The notes beneath the pieces were generated by a model, which saw nothing but the letters and a program-made list of their open reading frames with translations, was not told the origin of the DNA and made no database searches. DNA of 64,000 nt from Aphanothece hegewaldii CCALA 016 (GTDB lineage Bacteria > Cyanobacteriota > Cyanobacteriia > Cyanobacteriales > Microcystaceae), in the NCBI RefSeq assembly GCF_003007785.1, contig NZ_PXOH01000017.1, positions 1 to 64,000 of the forward strand, in the 5' to 3' direction. Every line of letters begins with the position of its first letter. Within the stretch, counting starts at the first letter, position 1. Of the stretch, positions 32,813-41,347 are shown one piece after another. The position numbers and the translations under genes were made by a program.

Positions 32813-32988
32813 GGGTTGAACGTTTTTTTTAGTTGTTGTCTTCTTTGGTGGATCTTAATTTCTTCTAATTTCAAAATGAAATCTTCCAACTCAAGACAGG
32901 CTAATTCTAATTCCTGACGACGGCGACGAGACTTGGCGACAGTTTGTTGTACTTGCTCAACAGATGGTATTTTTCTTGATTTATTCAT
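32806..32988 (-). CDS. small basic coiled-coil protein, 60 aa
   Basis: The protein has a basic segment (AKSRRRRQELELACLELEDF) followed by an acidic helix and ends in a basic tail. It converges with the RuvC-like gene and overlaps its end by 7 bp. The start at 32988 is preferred over a GTG at 33000. Function unknown. Confidence 0.45.
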   Translation of the reverse strand: MNKSRKIPSVEQVQQTVAKSRRRRQELELACLELEDFILKLEEIKIHQRRQQLKKTFNPH

Positions 32989-33120
32989 CAGTTTTCCCAC
33001 TTTGTCTAGATTTTATTTCTATTATTTTAAAATCAATTTTTAAATTTTTGTGGCAACTTTTTTAGTGATTACTAAAAATTAATTATAATTAAAGTAATAA
33101 TTAAAAGTTAAAGCTTTTCT

Positions 33121-33546
33121 ATGTACGATACTGATTATTACCGATGGACACAGCAACAAGCTGAAGCATTGAGGCATAAACAATTACAGCAGATTGACTG
33201 GCATAATTTAATTGAGGAGATCGAGGGATTGGGAAAGAGTGAAAAACGAAAACTAGAAAGTTATTTAGCTCGTCTCCTTGACCATCTATTAAAACTATCA
33301 TTTTGGGAATCAGAAAAACTGTACAACAAAAACCATTGGGAAACTGAGGTGGCTAATTTCCGCTTTGAAATTGAGAAAGTTTTGAAGGAGAATCCGTCTC
33401 TAGCCAATCTAATTGAGCCAATTTGGGATGAGATGTATGATAAACGTGTTAAAGTTATGTCTAGAAGCTTTGCCATTCCTAATCATTCAAGAATTTCTTT
33501 ATCAGATGCGTTGGATGATGACTGGTTTCCTGAGCTTGAAAAATAA
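33121..33546 (+). CDS. DUF29 family protein
   Basis: The sequence MYDTDYYRWTQQQAEALRHK, then DWHNLIEEIEGLGKSEKR and the C-terminal SDALDDDWFPELEK, is the standard DUF29 pattern. It is an all-helical family very abundant in cyanobacteria, with no established biochemical function. The length (141 aa) is normal. It is a single gene with an AT-rich promoter region upstream. Confidence 0.85.
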   Translation: MYDTDYYRWTQQQAEALRHKQLQQIDWHNLIEEIEGLGKSEKRKLESYLARLLDHLLKLSFWESEKLYNKNHWETEVANFRFEIEKVLKENPSLANLIEPIWDEMYDKRVKVMSRSFAIPNHSRISLSDALDDDWFPELEK

Positions 33547-33611
33547 TGATTATAGAAGATTTCTGCGTCCATTAAGAGTCCAGTTTTTTCCAAGAGATTT
33601 TGTCAAGAAAA

Positions 33612-33746
33612 ATGGAGTTAGGGAAAATTCAGTGTCAGGCAGATGTTAGATATGATAGTTCTCAAGTTAAAGCTAGCGAAGCACTCGATGCTTACTATGC
33701 AGCCCTTAGAGTCTGTGCTGAGGTTGCAGAGAACATCGAACTGTAG
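33612..33746 (+). CDS. possible small protein, 44 aa
   Basis: A short frame begins MELGKIQCQADVRYDSSQVK and ends ALRVCAEVAENIEL. There is no clear ribosome binding site, but the composition is protein-like and helical. It may be a remnant of a larger gene. Nothing else is visible in this gap. Confidence 0.3.
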   Translation: MELGKIQCQADVRYDSSQVKASEALDAYYAALRVCAEVAENIEL

Positions 33747-33804
33747 AAATATCATTTAGCTTGCTTAGTTGGGCGTAAACAGTACTGATAGGTTAAGCGC
33801 ATAG

Positions 33805-34032
33805 TCAATTTTCGTCAGCAGTAAACATTAAAAAATCTCCAGGCTGCCATCCGTAAGTTTGACAAAGTTTGTCCATTACATCACGACCAGGAATGTAATC
33901 TGGATCGTCGTAAAGACGATATGCCGTATTTTGAGCTAATCCAGTTTTTTTCCAGAATTTATATCTAGTTTCGCCTAACGCATCAATTAGATGCTTAATG
34001 CGATTTTTTACAGCCATTACTTGTGCATTCAT
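33805..34032 (-). CDS. XRE/Cro-type helix-turn-helix regulator, 75 aa
   Basis: The pattern KNRIKHLIDALGETRYKFWK, then TGLAQNTAYRLYDDP, is a compact Cro/CI-like helix-turn-helix, ending with DVMDKLCQTYGWQPGDFL. This small form is typical of XRE regulators of plasmid and phage origin. AAGGTG lies before the ATG at 34032. It is divergent from the gene at 34214; the 180-bp gap between them holds the palindromic AGTATATACT, a candidate operator. Confidence 0.8.
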   Translation of the reverse strand: MNAQVMAVKNRIKHLIDALGETRYKFWKKTGLAQNTAYRLYDDPDYIPGRDVMDKLCQTYGWQPGDFLMFTADEN

Positions 34033-34213
34033 TTCAACACCTTATATTAATGCACTATCTATATCTTTTAGTATATACTCATTTCTCTGATATAGCAATA
34101 TTGACTATACTTAGAATAATGATATAATAAAAAACAAAGAAAGACGATCGCCTTTCCGTCAAGAAACAATGATCGCCTTTCTCATAAAACCCTCTATACA
34201 AGGATTTAAGACC

Positions 34214-34486
34214 ATGTTAACAACACATGATTCCGTTGTCACTCGCAAGTTTGATGTAATTGCCTTAGAGAATCAACTCGAAGCCGATTACAACGCTTCT
34301 GTATCTCCCTACAGCGACATCAAAATAGACGGAGTAGGAGACAAACACGGCAGACCTACCGAGTTTGGTCTGGGCATCGCTGACTTCTTCAAGCATCAAA
34401 GGCGTTTCGTGGCTATTACATTGCCGTTTCTTAAAACGACTAAAATCATAATTGAAATTAGTACAAATTGCGCCCAAGCAGGGTAG
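34214..34486 (+). CDS. hypothetical protein, 90 aa
   Basis: The ATG at 34214 with AAGGAT upstream is preferred over 34169. The product contains DIKIDGVGDKHGRPTEFGLG and ends in a hydrophobic strand and Cys. No family is recognised. Its stop lies in a CAAGCAG...CTGCTTG stem (34475-34502) that may form a trailer hairpin. Confidence 0.45.
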   Translation: MLTTHDSVVTRKFDVIALENQLEADYNASVSPYSDIKIDGVGDKHGRPTEFGLGIADFFKHQRRFVAITLPFLKTTKIIIEISTNCAQAG

Positions 34487-34549
34487 GCCAATACTCTGCT
34501 TGCACGACTTCAACCCCACTGCTCACACAGTAAGGAGGCAAGATCTATT

Positions 34550-34768
34550 ATGTCAAGAAAAGCTCAAGTGCTGAGAGTTGTTTTTCTCACAGAGGAACAA
34601 CTTTCTGATGAGGAAAACTTATTGCCATTTAAGGTAAGCTCTATGAATGGTGATTATTTAATCCTCGAAGGCTTTGAAAAAATTGAGCAAGCGATTTCGT
34701 TATGTTTATCGCAGATTAACACGAGAACCGCTTATCAGCTTAGTTTTGAGGTAGAGTTTACTGAGTGA
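34550..34768 (+). CDS. small hypothetical protein, 72 aa
   Basis: The excellent site AAGGAGG precedes the ATG. The protein (AQVLRVVFLTEEQLSDEENL, then YLILEGFEKIEQAISLCL) looks like a small alpha/beta fold. It overlaps the end of the convergent histidine kinase gene by 11 bp. A short stem ACTG...CAGT precedes the ribosome binding site. Confidence 0.55.
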   Translation: MSRKAQVLRVVFLTEEQLSDEENLLPFKVSSMNGDYLILEGFEKIEQAISLCLSQINTRTAYQLSFEVEFTE

Positions 34769-36794
34769 CGGGCCAATTTATCGTGAAGATTGTCCAACCT
34801 TCTTCACGATGCCATCTGATTGAACCTCCGTTTTTCTGAAGTAACTGCTGAGACAAATAAAGTCCTAACCCTGTTCCTTCCTGCTTAGTCGTATAAAAAG
34901 GATTAAAAATAGAATCCATAGCTTTAGGCAGGATTCCATCACCGTTATCCTTAATCTCAATCTTAACTTTCTCCTCCTCCAAAGAGCTTTCGACAAATAC
35001 TGTAGGTATAAAATTTGTTGTATTTACCTTTTTTTCAATAACTGCATCACAAGCGTTATTAATTAGATTAATTAAAATTTGTCCCAAATCTTCTGCTACT
35101 ACTTTTTGCTCTCCTATAGTCGAATCTAAATCAGTTTGATGATTGATTGAACAGTCAGCATTCTTACTGTTGCTATAGCAACTAATTTCAAGAATTGAAC
35201 TAATCAATTTATTAATATCAGTGAATGTTGGTCTAGCTTCTTTAGAATAAGATTGTTGCAAAAGAATTTTAGTAATGCTTGAAGCTCTCCTAGAATAGTT
35301 AGTAATTTCTTGCAAATTTTCTTTAATATTATCTAATTTGACCTCAAATATTTTTAAAAACTCTTCTTCTAAGCTTTGATTATTTTTTAAATTATTAATA
35401 TCTTGCAATAAGCTTTCTAACCATTCATTACTAAACTCAGCATAATTCTCGACAAAATTTAAAGGATTATTAATTTCATGTGCTACTCCAGTAACTAGCT
35501 CAGATAAAGCTTTTTGTTTTTGACCTGCTAAAATTTTATTTTGTGCGCTTTCTAAATCTCTTAAAATTTTTTGATATTCAGTAACTTTTTCGGTTAATAT
35601 TAAGACTGTTGACAGGACAGCAACTAACAAAATCTCTAAAAGAGAAGGTATTAACGGAAGCCACCAACCTGTTAAAAATGCAAGAAAGCTAATTCCAAAT
35701 AGACTAGCAGATATAATTATAGGGAGTAGCAAAAATAAGAGCCAATCGAAATATGTTTTACTTTTTTTAAACTTCCATAGTAAAACACTCAAAAGTAAAC
35801 CCCAACTTAAAATAAAGCTGTACTTAGCTAGGGCTTCTAGCCAGGGATAGGGAAGTAGCTTAATAATTGGTCGCTGATCGAGAACTGCACTAACAATATT
35901 ACTCGCTTCTTGTGCTACATATTCTACGCCGTAGATTGGCTGAGGTATTCCGTTAAACGTTCGGCTGTAGGGGATAAAAAACTGATCTTTAATTGAAACT
36001 GCGGCTGTGCCAATAACTACAATCTTATCTTTGAATAAGTCTTTTTCAATTTTTCCCAGAAAAACTTCAGAAAAAGAAACTTTTTTAAAGCTTTTCTGGG
36101 GGTTTCTAAAATTAACGAGAATTTGATAACCGCCAGATTGAGCTTGATGATAACCGCCGTCGTTTTCCTTCAGACGATAAAAACGAATCTTTCCTAACTG
36201 TATCCCTAATCCATCTGACGTTTTTTCAGGGAAAATATTTTTATCTTGAAGGTATAGAAAAGCCAAGGTCGTCCCAATACTGTAAACTGTATTTTCATAA
36301 AAATTTTCGGCTTGTAGTAACGATCGCCTGATAAATCCATCCGAATCATGTATTTGATCGCCTGTTGCTACTTGAGCAAGTTCTTCTAGGGTAGGATGCG
36401 CCGCAATTTGATCAGGCCCGATGACTTTCTTTCCACCATATAAATTAGGCATAGATTTAATGACTTGCTCTAACTCTTTTGCTCCTTCTCCAACTGAAAT
36501 ATCTCGAAACAGATCTAGCCCGATGACATTAGGTTGTTGCTCCTTAATTTTGAGAAGCAGTTGGGCTAGAGTGCGATCGGTAATTGGGTAAAGCTGTTTA
36601 AGTTCTTTTTCCTCTAATCCAACAATGACGATTCGCTCGTCTATCGGTTCTGGTGGGCGAATTTGGAAGAACCAATCATAGGCTAAAAGCTCAAAAGGCT
36701 CCAACCACCCAAGTAACCTCAAGGTGATTACGATTACTGAAGCGGGTAGGAAAGAGGATAGAAGAGGGTTCTTCAGCTTTCTAAGAAGATTCAT
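34758..36794 (-). CDS. CHASE2-domain sensor histidine kinase
   Basis: Domains in order: an N-terminal membrane helix, a CHASE2 extracytoplasmic sensor (about 30-330; note LAYDWFFQIRP and FKDKIVVIGTAA), three transmembrane helices (about 340-420), a HisKA domain with the phosphorylated His in GVAHEINNPL, and an HATPase domain with NLINNACDAV, DNGDGI and GTGLGLYLS. It would autophosphorylate in response to a periplasmic signal. The nearest response regulator is at 45478, at the other end of the cassette, so they may be a pair. It overlaps gene 34550 and is 13 bp from the DUF928-like gene, forming an operon. Confidence 0.9.
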   Translation of the reverse strand: MNLLRKLKNPLLSSFLPASVIVITLRLLGWLEPFELLAYDWFFQIRPPEPIDERIVIVGLEEKELKQLYPITDRTLAQLLLKIKEQQPNVIGLDLFRDISVGEGAKELEQVIKSMPNLYGGKKVIGPDQIAAHPTLEELAQVATGDQIHDSDGFIRRSLLQAENFYENTVYSIGTTLAFLYLQDKNIFPEKTSDGLGIQLGKIRFYRLKENDGGYHQAQSGGYQILVNFRNPQKSFKKVSFSEVFLGKIEKDLFKDKIVVIGTAAVSIKDQFFIPYSRTFNGIPQPIYGVEYVAQEASNIVSAVLDQRPIIKLLPYPWLEALAKYSFILSWGLLLSVLLWKFKKSKTYFDWLLFLLLPIIISASLFGISFLAFLTGWWLPLIPSLLEILLVAVLSTVLILTEKVTEYQKILRDLESAQNKILAGQKQKALSELVTGVAHEINNPLNFVENYAEFSNEWLESLLQDINNLKNNQSLEEEFLKIFEVKLDNIKENLQEITNYSRRASSITKILLQQSYSKEARPTFTDINKLISSILEISCYSNSKNADCSINHQTDLDSTIGEQKVVAEDLGQILINLINNACDAVIEKKVNTTNFIPTVFVESSLEEEKVKIEIKDNGDGILPKAMDSIFNPFYTTKQEGTGLGLYLSQQLLQKNGGSIRWHREEGWTIFTINWPVTQ

Positions 36795-36807
36795 TAGATT
36801 TTTAAAA

Positions 36808-37446
36808 TTATCTATTTTCTATCTTAATTCCTACTTGCGTCAGTAGCTCATTAAATTGTGGTGTATTTTGCGTTGCTTTTAACGATTCATGCCAGATTCC
36901 ATAGCTTGCATACAAATTCGCTTTTTCCCATCTTGAAGCTTGGCTAATTTCTTTTGATAAAAATTGGGGAAGATTCACTCTTTCAATCAGTCCAGATACC
37001 TCTTCATTTTCATCAATTCGCTTTGAATTTGATTGACAGACTAAGGTGATTGACCACTGGTAGACTTGATTAACTTCAAGCTCAATGGGCAGTTCAATCT
37101 GGGTCACTCCTTTTTGCTCAATTTCAATTTGTTTTTCAATTAATGCCTGAGATTCGTCAATTTTTGATAAAGTTAAATAAATTGGAATAGCAATTGGTTT
37201 TTCTTCAAAATAAATAAAAACTCTAGTTTGCTTAGAGCTTGTCGTGCCGACGTATTCTGGTGGCGTAAGTAACGTGACTTTAGGCAAGTTTCTTTGACAC
37301 CCTCTAGACATTGAAGAGGAGATTCGCTGAGGAATTCTTTTTCGATCTGTCGGTGCTGTAAAAATAATTTTTCGATTTGGACGAGCTTCAACTTCATAAG
37401 ATATACTCAAAATTGTTAATAGCACTCCTACTAAAACTTTGTTCAT
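36808..37446 (-). CDS. DUF928-like exported protein
   Basis: The protein has an N-terminal signal peptide (VLLTILSISYEVEA), a charged linker, then the DUF928 pattern: VTLLTPPEYVGTTSSKQTRV, FIYFEEKPIAIPIYLTLSK and YQWSITLVCQSNSKR, with a helical C-terminus ending in the motif NLYASYGIWHESL. DUF928 genes occur next to CHASE2 kinases and CHAT proteins in cyanobacteria, as here. It is probably periplasmic. It is divergent from the CHAT-TPR gene, and the 38-bp gap must hold both promoters. Confidence 0.75.
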   Translation of the reverse strand: MNKVLVGVLLTILSISYEVEARPNRKIIFTAPTDRKRIPQRISSSMSRGCQRNLPKVTLLTPPEYVGTTSSKQTRVFIYFEEKPIAIPIYLTLSKIDESQALIEKQIEIEQKGVTQIELPIELEVNQVYQWSITLVCQSNSKRIDENEEVSGLIERVNLPQFLSKEISQASRWEKANLYASYGIWHESLKATQNTPQFNELLTQVGIKIENR

Positions 37447-37484
37447 TTTGATAACAATTAATATTTCGCTAGTGAGGAAAGATA

Positions 37485-39881
37485 ATGAGCCGAAAAAGAC
37501 AATTACTAATTTTGATTATTATAAGTTTCTTATTTGATTTTTTCCAATCTTCCTTAAGTGTGAAAGCTGAAGAAAATTATCAAAATAAAGAGCAATTAGC
37601 TCAAACTTTGTATTGGCAAGGTAATTTCCCTGATGCTATCAGATTATGGAAATCTTTATTCATTGATAAATCCTTGACTAAACAGCAGCAAGCTGAAATT
37701 CATTTTTATTTAGGAGCCGCCTATCGGCAAATGGGTCAGCCAAGTTCAAGTATTCATCATTTGAAGCAGACTTTAGACCTGTACGAGCAATTAGGAGATC
37801 AAAGAGTCAGTCAAATCCAGGTTGAATTAGCTAATCTTCTTAATGAAATTGGTCATGCTAGAGAAGCGATCACAATGGGGCGAGAAGTATTAGAAATAAG
37901 TGAGCGGACGGGAAACGTTCAACTAGCCCCTCTAGCTCTTAATGCGATCGCAACTGGATTCCTTTTACAAGGCGAACTTGATGATGCTATTTCTACCTAT
38001 CTTCAAGCCCAAAAGCTGGCTCCTATACAAACTGAAGTGTTGTTTAAGATCAACAATAATTTGGGAACCGCATTGAGGAGACGGCAGCGTTTTTTGACTC
38101 ATCAAGCTTCTCTAGCTAAAAGTGAAGGTTATGATGAGGAGTCAAGTAGGCTGACACTGTTAGCTGAACAAGATCAACAGGAAGCAACGACATTATTAAT
38201 CAACAATGTAGCGTTAATGGAAAGTTTTAATGCTTCTGATCTTACGGCTATTAAAACTTATTTGAATGCTTATCAAATATCTAGTAATCATCAATATCTA
38301 GTTCAAGCCGAAAACCGTCTATCAGCTATTCCCTCTTCTCGCTCAAAAGCAGAGATTTTAATGACATTAGCTCAAGAAAAGGATGATCCTTTGCCTTATT
38401 TAGAGCAAGCTAATACAATTGCTAAAACACACAATGATTCTAGGACACAATCGTTTGCACTTGGACGGATCGGCTTGTACTACGAGCGACAACAACAATA
38501 TCCTCTAGCCTTGAATTTTAGTCAAAAAGCGCAATTAATGGCTCAAGTAGGAAACGATTATGATAGCTTATATCGCTGGCAGTGGCAATCAGGAAGACTT
38601 TATCAAATCCTTGGTCAATCTGAAAATGCTAAAGCTGCTTATCGAGGTGCGATCGCTTCGCTTCAAAAACTACGTCATGAAATTGCTACAGCTAACTTAG
38701 ATTTTCAGCTTGATATTATTGAAGAGGTTCAGCCCATTTACCGTGAACTACTTTCTCTTCTCTTAAAAGAAAGTGATGTGTCTAAAAGAAATTCTACGGA
38801 AATCAAGCTAAATCATCAACAAATTAGAGAAATCTTAGAAATTAGAAATCAACTGGTGCTTTCTGGGCTACAGGGATTTTTTGGTGATGCTTGTCTTGAA
38901 CTTCAACAAGCTCGTCCTAAAACTGAAGAACAATTATCGTCAGGTACAGCTAAAATTCACTATTTACTGCTTAAGGAAGATTCCTATCAAATTTTAGAAT
39001 TGCCTGATGGCTCATTTCGAGTGTTTTCCCTTGCTATTAGCAAAGCCGATTTGGAAGCTAAATTAATGAAGTGGCGGGAAATGTTATTAACTTCCAGAAT
39101 CCCAAAAGCTTATGAACCTCTGTCGAAAGAACTTTACAACATCTTACTTGAACGACTAATTCCTTTTTTACCTCCAAAGACAAAACGGTTAGTGTTCGTC
39201 GGTGACGGGCTGCTTCGTAACGTGCCTTTAGCGGCACTAATGGACAAAGATAAGTTCTTGATTCAAAAATACGCGATCGCTTATTCTCTCGGTCTGCCAA
39301 TCGCCGTCAAACAAAACAATTCTAAAAATTCTGTAGCGTTTGGTTTATCGCTGGGAACCGAATATTTTCCTCCTCTGCCCTTCGTCCCTCAAGAAATTAC
39401 GTCGGTGTCCGATCTCTTACAGGGGCGTAAGTTTTTAGATAATAAATTTACTAAGAAGAATTTTAGTGAACAGATGCAGGAAAAGTATGGGATCGTTCAC
39501 ATTGCTACTCATGCCATGTTTGCTGGCTCGGCACAAGAAACCTACTTTCAAGTTTTTGATTCTCTAATCTTTTTGGGTGAGTTGGAAAATTTACTGAGAA
39601 AATCGGAAGAGTTGCAGCTTTTATTTTTGAGTGCCTGCAAAACAGCCGCAGGAAACGAACGTTCAGTTCTGGGTCTTGCAGGTGTGGGGGCGCGAGTGGG
39701 AGCCAATGTTGTTGCCTCTTTATGGTCAGTTAGGGATGAATCGACGAGCTATCTTGTTGCCGATTTTTACTCTTCTTTAGAAGGAGAAACTTCACAGGTA
39801 GAGTCACTCAGGCAAGCTCAGTTGAATCTACTAGATTCTCACCCTAAATTTTGGGCATCTTTTATTTTAATCACACAATAA
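37485..39881 (+). CDS. CHAT-domain (caspase-like) TPR protein, exported
   Basis: A signal peptide (about 1-28) is followed by TPR repeats (about 35-420; e.g. ALNAIATGFLLQGELDDAIS) and a C-terminal CHAT peptidase domain. The catalytic dyad is His676 (HIATHA) and Cys718 (LSACKTA), both present, so proteolytic activity is plausible. The last 80 residues contain GLAGVGARVGANVVASLW, typical for CHAT. It shares a divergent promoter with the DUF928-like gene. Substrates may be products of the nearby two-partner secretion system, but this is inference. Confidence 0.9.
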   Translation: MSRKRQLLILIIISFLFDFFQSSLSVKAEENYQNKEQLAQTLYWQGNFPDAIRLWKSLFIDKSLTKQQQAEIHFYLGAAYRQMGQPSSSIHHLKQTLDLYEQLGDQRVSQIQVELANLLNEIGHAREAITMGREVLEISERTGNVQLAPLALNAIATGFLLQGELDDAISTYLQAQKLAPIQTEVLFKINNNLGTALRRRQRFLTHQASLAKSEGYDEESSRLTLLAEQDQQEATTLLINNVALMESFNASDLTAIKTYLNAYQISSNHQYLVQAENRLSAIPSSRSKAEILMTLAQEKDDPLPYLEQANTIAKTHNDSRTQSFALGRIGLYYERQQQYPLALNFSQKAQLMAQVGNDYDSLYRWQWQSGRLYQILGQSENAKAAYRGAIASLQKLRHEIATANLDFQLDIIEEVQPIYRELLSLLLKESDVSKRNSTEIKLNHQQIREILEIRNQLVLSGLQGFFGDACLELQQARPKTEEQLSSGTAKIHYLLLKEDSYQILELPDGSFRVFSLAISKADLEAKLMKWREMLLTSRIPKAYEPLSKELYNILLERLIPFLPPKTKRLVFVGDGLLRNVPLAALMDKDKFLIQKYAIAYSLGLPIAVKQNNSKNSVAFGLSLGTEYFPPLPFVPQEITSVSDLLQGRKFLDNKFTKKNFSEQMQEKYGIVHIATHAMFAGSAQETYFQVFDSLIFLGELENLLRKSEELQLLFLSACKTAAGNERSVLGLAGVGARVGANVVASLWSVRDESTSYLVADFYSSLEGETSQVESLRQAQLNLLDSHPKFWASFILITQ

Positions 39882-39936
39882 TAATTTTTAAAAGACAAAA
39901 AATACCTACATGACTTTTATCAAATGAGCTTAAAAA

Positions 39937-41280
39937 CTAAGAATATAAACTTATTTTGAGTAATTTAATACATTTTGCAGTATGTCTTAAAAACTCTAAG
40001 TATTCAAATTGATTATGTGATTTCCAAAAATATTCTCTTAATAGGTAAGTTAAAATAATTTCAAGTTCTAACATTACTAAATCCTGACCGATACATTTAT
40101 GCGCTCCACCTCCAAAACTAATAAATCCAAACGGGTGTTTTTTATGTTCTTCTCTAGGCGGAGAAAAACGTAAAGGATCGAAGGCCTCTGGATCTGAATA
40201 TAAATAAGGTATTCGATGCGTTAGTAGAGGGGACAAAATAATGTACCAGCCTTCGGGGACTTTACAATCAGCGACTTCAAAAGATTTAATAACTTTTCTA
40301 GGTATGGTATAAATTGGTGGATTTAAGCGCAGACATTCATTTATGATGTTATTAAATAAACTGTCGTTATAGAAAGAGAGGAAAGATTTTGAAGAGTTTT
40401 GTTTTAATTCAGATCTTAATTTTTCTTGCCAAGAAGTATTATATTCTAATTGAACCAAACTTGAACATAGTAAATTTGCAGTTGTTTCATGACCTCCAAA
40501 GAAAATTGCTGATATTTGGGAAGCAATTTCACGATCTAATAAATAATCGCCGTCTTGCTCTCGTTGCTCAAGTAAAATATCTAATAAACTAGATGAGCCA
40601 GACAATAATTTGTTTTGCCTTCTTTCAGAAATAATTAGAATCAGATAATTCTGCAAATCTTCATTGGCTTGCAAAGCTTTTCTATATTTTGTTAGAGGCA
40701 TATTCAATCTTACAACACTAGAAACTCCTGCAAGAACATCTAAAAATAATTGACTTAATTTGTTGACTTTTTGCTCCTGGTCTTGCTCATATCCTAAAAT
40801 GAGCCGGCAAATAATCAGTAAAGTTAGTTTACGGAAAAAAGGAAGGGGAGAAAAAATTTTCTCATTCTCGATATGCTCAATCAAATAACGCTCAACTGTT
40901 TCTTCTATATTTTTTCTAGAATGAGCAAGAGAGCCTCTAGTAAAAGCAGGAGAAATCAATCTTTTACTTCTTTGATGTTCCTGTCCGTCTTGTAATAGCA
41001 ATCCTCGCTCGAAGAATGGTTTTAAAACCCACCAACCTTGATTAGAGGAAAATTTATGAGCCTCATCTTTTAAGATCAGCTTATAAGCATCAGGCTCCGC
41101 TAAACAAACAGCATTCATATTGAAAATTCTTGTTTTAAAAATGCTTCCATATCGATAGAATCGTTCTAGCCAAAAATACTGATTTTTTGAGAAGAGTTGT
41201 GATGCTTCTCCTAAAATAGGATAACCGACTTCTCCTTGAAGATTATAAAATTTTTTTTCGTTTTCGCTAGATTGCGTCAT
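39937..41280 (-). CDS. cytochrome P450
   Basis: The 447-residue P450 has the I-helix motif FFGGHETTANLL, the ExxR motif in NECLRLNPP and the haem-ligand loop FISFGGGAHKCIGQDL with Cys396. It would oxidise a small hydrophobic substrate using electrons from a ferredoxin not encoded here. The start ATG at 41280 is preferred over a TTG at 41307. It is oriented against both neighbours. A plasmid-borne P450 inside a secretion/signalling cassette is unusual. Confidence 0.9.
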   Translation of the reverse strand: MTQSSENEKKFYNLQGEVGYPILGEASQLFSKNQYFWLERFYRYGSIFKTRIFNMNAVCLAEPDAYKLILKDEAHKFSSNQGWWVLKPFFERGLLLQDGQEHQRSKRLISPAFTRGSLAHSRKNIEETVERYLIEHIENEKIFSPLPFFRKLTLLIICRLILGYEQDQEQKVNKLSQLFLDVLAGVSSVVRLNMPLTKYRKALQANEDLQNYLILIISERRQNKLLSGSSSLLDILLEQREQDGDYLLDREIASQISAIFFGGHETTANLLCSSLVQLEYNTSWQEKLRSELKQNSSKSFLSFYNDSLFNNIINECLRLNPPIYTIPRKVIKSFEVADCKVPEGWYIILSPLLTHRIPYLYSDPEAFDPLRFSPPREEHKKHPFGFISFGGGAHKCIGQDLVMLELEIILTYLLREYFWKSHNQFEYLEFLRHTAKCIKLLKISLYS

Positions 41281-41347
41281 AATAAAATTAAAATTAGAAT
41301 TGTTCAATGAATATAAAATAATTCTACTTTCTTAGCAAGTCTCTAAA

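Noticed and set aside
33570..33600. GTCCAGTTTTTTCCAAG resembling the tail of the palindromic element
   Set aside because: No matching arms occur 80 bp away in either direction, so it cannot be called a copy.
34758..37446. The kinase cassette as a known anti-phage defence operon
   Set aside because: CHAT proteases occur in some defence systems, but the neighbours here (DUF928, CHASE2, two-partner secretion) fit a secretion/signalling context, and no defence-specific gene is present.
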